From contig NC_086249.1 in assembly GCF_021018805.1 (NCBI RefSeq), positions 75,418,472-75,482,471 on the forward strand: 64,000 nt of DNA. The letters run 5' to 3'. Below are positions 22,686 through 34,255 of the stretch, piece after piece. The position numbers were made by a program, and so were the translations under genes. The notes under the pieces were generated by a model. It made no database searches, had not been told where the DNA came from, and worked only from the letters and a program-made list of their open reading frames with translations. Position 1 is the stretch's first letter. Every line of letters starts with the position of its first letter. The DNA comes from Prinia subflava (lineage: Eukaryota; Chordata; Aves; Passeriformes; Cisticolidae).

Positions 22686-25600
22686 TGTATTGTGGCCTTA
22701 ATACAGTAAGGATGATCCTTGTTTAAAATTCTCCTCGATAAAAGACTCCAGAAATTCCAGAAATAAAGTATTAACTTAGCAGCTTTTCTGATTCTTTGCT
22801 GCCCACTTAACATTAGCAGAGATATTCTTCATGGAACTCCAAGCTAAAGACATCTTGCTCTAATAAACCTTTGTAGGGCAATATGCTCAATGTACTGAAA
22901 CACATCTTGCTTTCATTCCCATTAAATCACATGAATGGGATATAACTTAGGCAATACTACCGACCCAAAAGTTAGATGTCTTGCTAGCTATGGGCTATAT
23001 GTTCACAGTTATTAGGTACTTCTGGAGGGTGATTAATTTATACTATTTTAGTCTGTTTCAGCCTCTGGAGTTTCTTTCAGTCTTTGGACTTGCTTATGCT
23101 ATCCTCACTGATTATTAAAGTAGTCCATGGTAACTGGCTCAGACTTACACATTTAATATCTGATACTTACATCAGCAAGGAGGAATCCCAACCAGAGGCA
23201 TTCTGACTCATGGTATCATCCAGAAATTGTGTGGTCTTTAAAAAAACACACAACGTTCTAAGTCTGCAGTTCAAGGGAGTCCTAAAATTCCAGCTTGGGT
23301 TGTTCCTAGAATGTTTTTCTGTATTATATTGAATATAGTATAATATTCAGGAGTGTTGGAGAGGGGAAAAAAGGGGAAAAAGATAAACTACTATTTCTAT
23401 TACTTTAATAATCCTAAATGCAAAGCATTAGCTCTTTCTAGCAACAAAAGCTCTACCAGCAGTCATACTGAAACCATATGCCCTCCATTTGATTTACCAT
23501 CAACAACTGCCTGGCTGCACACAGAGCCTCTCTGCTTAATAGTGGCTCTAGGCAAGTGCATGCATAATATTCAAAGCAGTTTTGTTCTTTTATTAAAGTT
23601 GTGATAAGGAGGCAAAGAATTTTAATGGGAATAATCAATTATATAATGATATTCATATACAACAAAGTGCTTTTAATAGAAGTACTTTTAATGTGCCACT
23701 TTTGTGACGGGGGAATTACTTTTGTAATACTTTCAGAAGTATATCTTCTACTGGTGCCAGGCAGACAGAGCTGCACTAGGAGACTCCTGAACTCCATTTA
23801 CTCCTCATTCACAAGAAAGCATTTTTCAATGCAGAGAACACATGATTTTACCACTCTGCTGAATAAGAGAATTTCAACATTAAGATGTGTCTACATTTTT
23901 TGCAAGAGAAGGAAAAAATGGAATGCGTTATCAGTCTGAATAAAAGCTGATTCTGAAACTTCAACACTTATAACATTAAATTTGATTCTTTCCTGTTACC
24001 TTTGCCTGATGGTTTTCCTGATCTTTTGTCATTATCCTCTCTCTACTAATAAGGAAGCTAAGTTAATTCTATCCTGCCATTGGCATTTTTGATGATGGAT
24101 GTCAAAAGTTATAAACACAGAGTGGCAACACATGATGTTTTGCCCAGTTGTGAAAATTTTCCCAAATCTACTAATTAAAAAAAACCTCTATTGTATTCAA
24201 ATTTCTTTTTATCTCATGGGTATGGATCTATTTAAGTAATGAGATGGAAACCAGATACTTACTCCATCTATACTGTAGATTTTCACTTTGAAGTGGTGCC
24301 CTCTTCCACCCATAGCTAATTTGCTGTAAGTCCCATGCCAGTTGTCATGGTTACAAGTTGAGCTGTGTCTGTCTCCCAGGTGTCACTGGCTGTGTTTGGG
24401 AGCATTGTCCTAAAGGAAGATGAAGGCTGAGCTTGCTCCCTGACTCTCCGTGTCCAGCCTCTGCAAATGCAGTGGATGTTGCAGTACCTTGCAGCAAGTT
24501 GCAATGTGCATGTCAGAAAAGAGCCCAGACGTCTTCTTGTGTCAGCATTGACCATATGACTCTACCAATATGAGATCCCTAACTATAATCAGGAGATATA
24601 TTTGGGTCAGTGTTCAGGCTTCAGATGCCACTTCTCTGCTGTTTCTCCCCTTCTCTCTCCTTTGCTGAGCTCAAGAAATTACCCGATGGGGGTCACAGAG
24701 GAACAAAAAGCTAAGAAGTGAGGAGAATAAACAAAACTGCATTTGAGAATATCAATCAAACCTCAACAGAGCATGCCCAGGTGTGGCTACAGGCATACAA
24801 TACTATGACTTTTAAATCCAGAGCAACGTGGTTTGTGAATCTTGATGTTAGAACAATCAAAATAACATAAGACGTTGTGAAATTTGGAGTAGGATTAATC
24901 TGAATATTAGGCGTAGGTGTCTACACAAGACCTGAGTGTTCCCATTATGTCAACAGAGATCTAGTCAACTCAGTTAATGTAGCCTTTGTATAGAAAGCTG
25001 GGGATCCTTCTCTTGGGTGGAATATGGCCTGAGAGTTTCAGCCCAGTTCCCATACACAGCATGTCAAGCCATTAGGATTCTCCAAGGTGCCCCCCTGGAA
25101 CTTTAACCAACTCTCCAGTAGAGTGTGGGTGCCATGTAGGTCCTGTGTGGTAACTGGCAACTCTATGCAGTGCCTCAGGTACCTCAGAGCACCTTAAATG
25201 GATCACCTTAAACTGGCAGCCAAGTTGAGCCCAGCTCAGCACTACGTGCTGTGTTTTTCACAGCTGGTTATTTCAGGGAGATCTAAGACATGGGAGAGGC
25301 CCCACGTCTCCTTACCCAATGCACAAGAGAGTTGAGCGTTCACAAAACTCAGCTGTTAATGTCCTTTAGCCAGTGCATATTTAATGTAAAAGGCATAACC
25401 GCTCCAGGAACAGGGACCAAACCCAGCATCTAACTTTCCCATGTAAGTGGAGCTTAATGCATCCAAGTTCAGGATCATTTACCCCATGCTTTTATCTGCT
25501 TCTCTTTAACTTCTCTAAGCAGACAGGTAAAGTAATGCACAGAGACATAAATCAGATTGTAAGATACAAATCAATACTTATTATGGAGTGCCTCTTAGAT

Positions 25601-26397
25601 TCATCACGCCTTCTCAGAAACTACTTAGCTAAAACTTATATTTTATTGCTGATTCCAGCAAAGCCAACACATTTCAGACAACATTTCTTGCCCTCCCTCA
25701 AATCACTAGCAATATTTCAGAACAGCACTTTTTTCCCCCTACATGTTCAGAAACAGTCCAATAAAAAATGTTTAGGGAAAAACCCCACTTTTTTCTAGTT
25801 AAAGAATGCAAAATGCATTCTGCAAACACACGGATTTCAATTGAAAAAGCACAAAAAATACAGACTCCAGGTTTGAATTTTCAATACGTCTTTTTTATAC
25901 AAACCTCAATGTTTAATCATACCTAAAAGTATTCAAAACATCAATCAGAGTTATTTACTCACATTAAATACAGTGCATTAGATTTCAATGTATTTTTTAG
26001 TTTTATTTATTAAAAAGCAGTGAAATAACTGAATTGGATAATGTTCATTTGGATCAATTGGGAAGCATTGCTGAAAATTACTCATGCAGATCTATCAAAA
26101 ACATATCTTTTCATTGTGTTTTTCACAAAAGCAGTTACTATTTTTTTCTTTTTTCATTTCTTGGCAACAGAGTCATGGATCTATAATTAAAAACCCACTT
26201 AGGCAATTTCCAAAGGATTATTACAATCTTGTCATGTGAGAGGTTGAACAAGTCAATTTATAGGTTATTTTTTTCCCCATTTCTAGATTTTACAATGATA
26301 GTCTGAAAATGTTTAGAGCCATAAACAAGGGGGGGAGGAGGGGTTTGGCAATGGACACAAGGCATACAACTAATATGCTCTTTTTCTTTCTTTTTAG
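22686..26397. other. Intergenic / upstream of GABRB3, no gene seen
   Basis: Mostly AT-rich unique DNA with scattered A/T runs. A more GC-rich block at about 24950-25440 carries no recognisable feature. A small perfect hairpin (agaatgca aaa tgcattct) lies at 25803-25821. Confidence 0.45.
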
Positions 26398-26445
26398 GAA
26401 TGCAGCTGAAGAAAACAAAAAATTATACGCAATTTATGATACAAG
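26398..26445 (+). other. Candidate 48-bp exon with strong splice sites
   Basis: The upstream side has a branch-like actaat, a pyrimidine run and acceptor tttctttctttttag|gaatg. The downstream side is the near-perfect donor acaag|gtgagt. The 48-bp interior is open in one frame, reading NAAEENKKLYAIYDTR, which I do not recognise; another frame contains ATG. It is in the same orientation as GABRB3 and about 6.8 kb upstream of its first coding exon, so an upstream (possibly untranslated) GABRB3 exon or an exon of a separate non-coding transcript is plausible. Sequence alone cannot show that it is used. Confidence 0.4.
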
Positions 26446-29400
26446 GTGAGTTACTGAAAGTACTTTAAGCATGTGATTGTTACCTGTAATAGAATGTAGA
26501 TCCTTCAAAATGATGAATATTATTATTAACATTTTTTACTTGAGCCACGAAGTAATCTTTAAGGCAAAATGAAAAATACTTTAACCCATCACACACAATC
26601 CTATATACACCTACTAATGATTTCCCTTTAAATACAGTGATTTCCCCCTCTGTGCACACCGCACATGACCAGGAAATGCAGTTACACAACCAGCTTAATT
26701 TACATGTTGTTTCACAGATGGAATATGGCCCACGATCCTGATCTGTGTATTACGAGTTTAACTGTGTCTGCTTCTGGTGCCAGTGTTGAGGGAATGAGAG
26801 TGAAGGGCTAGCTGGCACAGCCCTGGGAAAAGAGGATGCATTTGGAAAGGCCAGCAGAGCACTGTGCCTTGGCACTGGAAGGCTGTGGATGCAGCCTCTA
26901 TAAACACACCTCCGCATTCTGAAGCCTTTCCCTTCCCCTCATCCTTCATGGACTGCTGCCTGTTAAGGGCACTCCTCAGCGTAAACAAAAGAGGATCTGT
27001 GTCCTTCTCAGAGGATAAGAGCGAGACATGAATCAGATTTTCACTTTATTCTACCCATAGGTTTTTTCTTTGTTACCCTGGATTTTCACTTCCACAATTG
27101 TGTCTAGAAAAATGAAAAAAATTTCACTTCACTTCCTTCTCATTGCTTATCCTGTTTTATGTGGAAGTGTTTGCACTTCCCTTCCCTTGGCGTTTTTTTC
27201 CCTTGTCTTTCCTCTTTTTCTCTGTTAAAATCCCTGAAAGGGACATTTGAAAATGCCAGGAACCAACGTCTTGGTGTTTCAGCTAGTTCTTATAAAGGTG
27301 CATCAGTTAGGATCCTGGGTTGATCTTCTTTTAAATATACATAACATTAAATATAAGCAATTCAAGAACTCATGCTTGTCTTCTTCACTCTGTATAATCT
27401 CCTGCAAAAGGAGGCTGCAATCTTAACTTGGAATTCAGTCTGCTGTTAGTAAAAAAATTGCATAACCAACAATTATCAAAAATAAGATTCATAAAGGTGT
27501 TGATAAATATGAAAACATAAATATATGGACTATATCCTTCTGATATAGCCTTAGAGAAAAAAGGTAACTGCTGCATACTGTCTTGTTAAGAATAATGTGC
27601 TCCTGACAAAGGGATTTAGATGAATCCGCTCAAATAGAAAAGTAACAAAGAAGTCCTATATAAAATAGCACTTCCTCAACTGCAGTTAGAGTAAAAAAAA
27701 TAAAAAATGTCGTAACTCAGTTACTTGTCTGTTTTTCTCAAAAGACTGTTTCCATCTGGACAGAGACTTAAAAGAACAGTATTTTGAATGCACCACAGGC
27801 TTCTCTAATGTATTTGTGTTATTTCAGTGCATAATCATTAATCTTTATGATGAAAAAATGTGAGTTATAAAGAGCCATGATTATTTCTTCCCCTGCCAAA
27901 GTGTCAATGGATTTTTATTTTGACGTGTCTGACTCACTATGTGAATAATCCAGAGGTTTTGCCGCATAAGGAATGGAATGTTGCAGGAATACTCTTTTAA
28001 ATTCATTCAGATAATTCAAATTTTTGTTCTGTGGTCTTGAATATGAAGAAAAAAATACCCATTTGAAATTTAAACAGCTGTTCAAGACAATTTGGGTCAA
28101 GCCTCTTATTAAAGGCAAATTTTCCCCATTACTCATATGGATTAATAACTCATTCTTTATGTAGCCCACTGAAACATTCAGATCTCCACTACATCAGAAC
28201 TGTTGACATAACACCATTAATATTTCTGTATAATTAAATGTAAACCAGCACATTATGCAACCAAAGCAAATGGATTCATGCAATGCTGCTTTCAATCTGT
28301 CTGACAGAAATGGGGACAATGAGTATAAACTCACTGTCAGTTAAATAAACTGTTGAGTATTACCTTACACCAGCAAATATTACACACAATTTATGATAAA
28401 TATATATAATAAATAAACATAATCTTGTTCTTCTCACATAGTATGTCCAACAACCACTGCTCATTATCTGAACAGGCAAAACACAGTGTAAAAAACTGCC
28501 AAAATGCAGAATATTCCCGAAGCCCTAATGCTTCCCATCATCTGCCTGTCAGAAGCTCTGCTTCTGCTGAGATACTATAGGGCAGAAAATAAGAAAGTTG
28601 AGCTTTCTGAAGGAAATAGTAGTTTTCTATTGTATGGTATTTTGGTAAAAATGATCAACTTTTGATTTCATAAAGTGAAAAAAGTCAACTTTAGCAAAAA
28701 AAAAAAAAAGTTACAAATTTTCTTGTGTATTTTTTCCCAGCCAGTTTTATTAATTACACCTTCTCAGCATGTTAAACCAGCAGGCTATTAAAATTGCTGC
28801 AAGGCAGAGTAGGTAAGCAGCAGCATGAGTCTCAACCTAGCAAGATTAATGTCCTATGTTCCTCAGAAGACAACATTTCAGCCATAGCAGCAACTCTTCC
28901 CACTTTCTTTTAGTTTCAGTCTCTCTCTCTTTTGTGTCTCTGAACCATTTGTGATTGCAGTTTGCTTCAGGATAAGATGGCATCTTTGTCAAAATCAGTT
29001 AAATGGCAGACAAGCCAGAAAGGAAAATGAAAAAGAAAATATTGGATAAGTGATTCTGACCTCAGTCTGTAAGTGGAGTTAAGTTCATTTTGTCAGGTAA
29101 ACTCCCAGCACCACTTTCCAGCACAGGAGTTCAGTGATGTATTGCATGGTGTGATCAAATACTTCTTCCCTGAACCCCAAGCCAGGCTTTCTCCTACATC
29201 TGGTGACTGATAGTGATACTACTGCAAATGCATCAGTTGTGAGCAGACCTCTCCTCTTCTCTAGCCTTCCTGTCATTGCCTCCTCTGCTGTATCTCCATT
29301 AGCACTGACAATGATGAAGGAAACTGAAATTTGTTCCAAAATTTTGAGTCGCTTCTCTTTCCAATCCCACTGCCTTCAACTATTTCTGTCCTTTGATAAG

Positions 29401-32389
29401 GGCTGAGTGTGCTCTGTTCCAGCTCCTTCTGAAATGAGATGATGGATGCATCTACATAACATTTTACTGCAGACCAGGACTGTGCTTGCAAAGTGTATCA
29501 CTTGATCATTCCCACTTACTGTGCTTTGTTTCACATCTCAGAGCAGTCTCAGAGTACATGAACACAGCTCCTTTCAAACTAAGTTGAAAAATGCAGCACA
29601 TTACTCTAACTGCTAATGAGCATTTAGTCTAGTGGACCAGACTTCCCCACTTTTCCTAATGGGGTAAAAAAAAATCAAACCCAAGACAACAAATGTGGCA
29701 TGGATATCAGATCCTCATCAGCAAGAGTTTTGCTCTAGAGACCAGCCCCTGTACCTGCTAACCCAGACTTAGTTGATGAATCCATCAAATCCAATTTCCC
29801 CCAAGGATTTCTTGCACGTGTAGGCTTGGCAGTTGTATTCTTCCACACTTATTTGCATTGGAGCAAGGACAGTCCTTTTGCTTCTTCACACATAATGCTT
29901 GCCTTTGCATTTAGACTTATCCATTGTTGAAGTGGCCTTTACACTTTTGGCAATGCTGAAGAAGTAAAGAACACATGCTGTGCTTACTTCATTGAACAAA
30001 ATTTGATCAGGAGCATAGCTCTTAACTGTCCAGTGGCCCAGAGGCTGTAACATTCACCAAGGTTGTAGAAAATGTGATGAATTTTAGTCCCTGAACTACA
30101 AAGTCTCATATTTTAAAGGGATAGTTTTACTGGGACAGAAAGACTGTATATTGGAAATAGAGCAAGAAGTGAGAATGAACAATGATAAAGGCACCTAAAA
30201 GGAGGAGATAATTGGGTTTTGTTCCTTATATCACTGAACATTGATTTATTTTATCCAGTAATTAATTAATGAATTACTGTATTATTTATGAAATAACAGT
30301 CCTTCCAAGGCAACAACCAAATCACTAGGCCACAGAGTTATTTTAACTGCTTCCCTCTCCCCTACCTATTTGCTGAAAAGTGGAACAAAACTCAAAAGTT
30401 TACCCTGAAATCCTGGAGTTTGGGCTTATCTCAGGAGATACACCCTTGGGATTTTCTTGGATGGACAATGTACAGGTTGTGACTGGATGCTTTGTTTCGC
30501 TTTAGTGAACAGAAGTGCCCAGACTCCTTTCAGCCATGCCTTGAAATAACCTGCTTGCCTTTTGAAAGGAGATGTTTGAGATCCTAACTCCAGAAGCAAA
30601 GCCAGGATGTTGAATTCTGGGGCAGGACAAGGAGTCTATTTCTGTGCCCATTTTTTCCTTATTGGCCACATTAAATAGCTTCCAAAAGTCTGGGCTTCCA
30701 CTATTTTCTGAAATACTGTGCCTGATGCAGGTCTTTGCTGGGTCTCACCTCCATTCCATTGCCACAGAAGCTTAGTTATGAGCCTTTCCTGAAGACAAAA
30801 TCCACAGTGCTACTTTCACTGCAAATGCCATGTCACAGAGAAGTAGAGATGATTTTTACCTTTCATGAAATTCATTGATTGTTTATAGGTTTTAACATCT
30901 TTCAGTTACTGCTAAGCCTAATTGAATCCAGAGTCCCAAGGAACAAATGCTCCATAACGCACTAAAGACTTCCTCATTCCATCAGTTCCAGCCTAGATTA
31001 TCTTTATGCTGTTCCGAAGTAAATGGTTGCTCTGTAAGATCAAGAAGACAAATACTTAAATGAAGTGTGATAAAATATGACAGACTCTACAGCATTGTTG
31101 ATTCATTCCTACCTCAGATGTGTTTCCAAAGTACCAGGATAGCACATTAATCAGAAATAGTGCTCCCTAACTTCTTTTATTTCTGTTATAAAACAGACAA
31201 TCTATTTAAGAAAAGTTATTAGTGTTTAAATGAGCTTTTAAACCACGTTAAACTCTTCATAAGAAATATTTTCTTTGGCATCAATATTTTCTTTCAGAAT
31301 TTAGGGGGACAGAATTGAATTAGTACCCTTCCCTAAATTCACTGCCTCTGAAGTCTTTCAAAAAACTGGTCTTCAATACTGCCTATCTATAGCATTAAAA
31401 AAACATCAGGACCCAGGGCCTTAAAATTACCTACATAGTTACTCATTATTTTACTTTTCATTCTTGAGCCCTTGAGTCATGTATGCTTCATGCCACAATT
31501 CTCAAGCTTTCATCATAAGCCTAATAAGGTTTTTAAATAAAAGCTAAGATTTTCATTTACTTTATAATCATAGTAATTATGGCACTATTAAAAAATCCAA
31601 ATATTGACATGAAATCGCAAGACTGGGCAATACTGAATTTCTCTTACTCATATTTTTCTGCATTGCCTATAGGGCTTAATACATTTTTTAAAACTGAGCC
31701 TGCTCCTTCTTTTATTTGGGTCATTATTATTAACTGCAACAGCAACAATGGACAGGACAATGATTGCACTTGTCTTTCTTTTCAATAATTTGTTGAGGAG
31801 AGATGAAAAGCCGTCCATGTTTTCTCACCTGTACATAACACCACGACATTGCTTAATGTCCATCCTTTCCATAGCAGTTTCTCTAAGGGAAGAGAATGTG
31901 TGGAAGGAAAAGCAGGTGTTAAGAGAAAAAGTGCAAAAGAAAGACAAAGCTTTTTTCTCTTGGCTACTGAAATGTTGTGCTTTGTCATGGACCAGTGGCA
32001 GTGATTGCCAAAATGTAACCAGAATCAGAAGGTGGCCGAGGACATGTTTGTACGTTCATAGAGCATGGTGAAGAGCTCTGGCAGTGAGGAGCTGCCTCTG
32101 CAACCAAAACCAATATACCTAAATCAACATTCTTCTGTTTCCATGCCAATAGTCCTGCTGAAAGGACTAATTAACATGGGAGAAGATTAAAAATAATAAC
32201 AACTGTGCTATTTTCACCCAACCATTATTTTATACAAAGTTGAGAGCATCCAGAAGCTCACAGGCAACAACTCCCACCCTGCATCTCTGGTACTAGTGCC
32301 ATTTCTCTTCATTACTGGCCGGTATCACAAGCCTGGCTACACACGTTTTGAACCCAGCAGAGCTTCTTCCTGGCAGAGCATGTCCATCT
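26446..32389. other. Upstream of GABRB3, no gene seen
   Basis: AT-rich, mainly unique DNA. A weaker exon-like segment at 28741-28812 has acceptor tgtattttttcccag and donor gagtag|gtaagc. No clear transposable element was recognised. Composition becomes GC-richer from about 32250. Confidence 0.45.
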
Positions 32390-33097
32390 CGGTCAGTGCA
32401 GTTGGCACCCTCGCAGGCACGGCTGAAGGGAGCCTCAGGCCCGGCACCTGTACATGTGTGCATCTGCCACATCCCTGGCAGGTCCTTGCAGGTCGACGTA
32501 GGGCTCCCAGGCCAGCTTCTTCTCCCGCCCCAGCAGCTCACCCCGGGCATCGCTCCCCGGACGCGCCACAGGGCATGTGGGCACAGCCCCCCAAACAGAG
32601 CGGCAGGGGCGGACAGAGCCACGGCGTCGGGCAGCCCCTCTCACCCGGCTCCAGGGGGGACCCTGCGGGCTGCCCTGGCCCCGCAGTCTCGCTCCTGTCC
32701 CGGGGAGACGGAGCCGCCGGCCGGGATTCCCCGCGGGGGCTGCCGGCGCCCATCACCGCCTCCGGGCGGGTCCCGCGGGCCGGTGCCGCGCAGAGGTCGG
32801 GCGTGCCCGAGGCGGTGCCCGGGGAGCCGCCGCCCCTCGCTGCCGGCCCCGGCCCGCCAGCCCCGCTGCCCCACCTCGGGCTCTCCGCCCGGAGGGACGG
32901 CGGTGCCCTCCCTCCGTCCCCTCCCCTGCCGGCTGGCGGGAAGGCGGCGGGGCGGGCGGCGGGCGGAGGGGAGGCGGCTGGCCGGGCTCCGGCGGAGGGC
33001 AGCTTCCTCCGGGGCTCGGCGGCGTCCGGCCGCGGGGCGAGCGCAGCCGGGTGCGCGGGCGGCTCCCGCGGGCCGAGCGGTGGTGCTGGGGCAGGGG

Positions 33098-33145
33098 GTG
33101 GGGGATTTTTTTGGGGGGGGGGAGGGCGAGGTGGGGGGAGAACGG
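33098..33145 (+). repeat. G-run cluster in promoter/leader
   Basis: Contains T7 followed by ten consecutive G (33113-33122) and further GGG and GGGGGG runs, so G-quadruplex formation is likely. It lies 100-150 bp upstream of the GABRB3 start codon, either in the core promoter or in the untranslated leader. Confidence 0.85.
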
Positions 33146-33204
33146 GGACTGTCGCCTCCGCCTCTTCCTCAGCAGCAGCCGGGGCAGCCGGATCGCGGCG
33201 GCGG

Positions 33205-33222
33205 CTGCTGCTGCTGCTGCTG
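33205..33222 (+). repeat. (CTG)6 triplet run in GABRB3 5' leader
   Basis: Six perfect CTG units preceded by three GCG/GGC-type units, 26 bp upstream of the GABRB3 ATG, so it would be transcribed as a CUG repeat in the leader. Short and probably stable at this length. Confidence 0.9.
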
Positions 33223-33247
33223 CGCGAAGGGAGCGCGGAGCGGAGGG

Positions 33248-33327
33248 ATGTGGGGCTTTGGGGGAGGCAGGATCTTCGGGATCTTCTCTGCTCCCGTCCT
33301 GGTGGCCGTGGTCTGCTGCGCCCAGAG
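33248..33327 (+). CDS. GABRB3: GABA-A receptor beta-3 subunit, coding exon 1 (signal peptide)
   Basis: This is the first coding exon of GABRB3, a subunit of the pentameric GABA-gated chloride channel that mediates fast inhibition in neurons. The 80-bp coding part begins at ATG 33248 (purine at -3) and encodes 26 residues, [11 protein letters not shown] followed by the hydrophobic core [15 protein letters not shown]. This is a classic cleavable signal peptide, differing from the human one at only a few positions near the N-terminus. It ends in a split serine codon (AG|T) at donor cagag|gtagga. The frame upstream of the ATG happens to stay open for 900 bp, but that sequence is GC-rich leader/promoter and not protein-like. 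The alternative signal-peptide exon known for mammalian GABRB3 was not recognised. Expression is expected from the surrounding CpG-island promoter. Confidence 0.95.
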
Positions 33328-33387
33328 GTAGGAGCCAGCGTGCCCCGGCGGCGGCGCGGGATGCGTTTCTCCAGGGGAACAAGCTGA

Positions 33388-34255
<868 letters not shown>

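Noticed and set aside
22347..22709. Frames of 75-107 codons at 22.4-22.7 kb.
   Set aside because: They lie inside a recognisable antisense CR1 copy and are remnants or shadows of the element, not a host gene.
25225..25260. A possible REST/RE1 silencer site (cagctcagcactacgtgctg).
   Set aside because: Only the left half resembles RE1; the right half lacks the ggacagcgcc core.
32348..33331. A 327-codon open frame that runs in frame into the GABRB3 start codon.
   Set aside because: The part before 33248 is low-complexity Pro/Gly/Arg from CpG-island DNA and resembles no receptor sequence. Absence of stops is expected at this GC content, and the frame ends just past the exon 1 donor.
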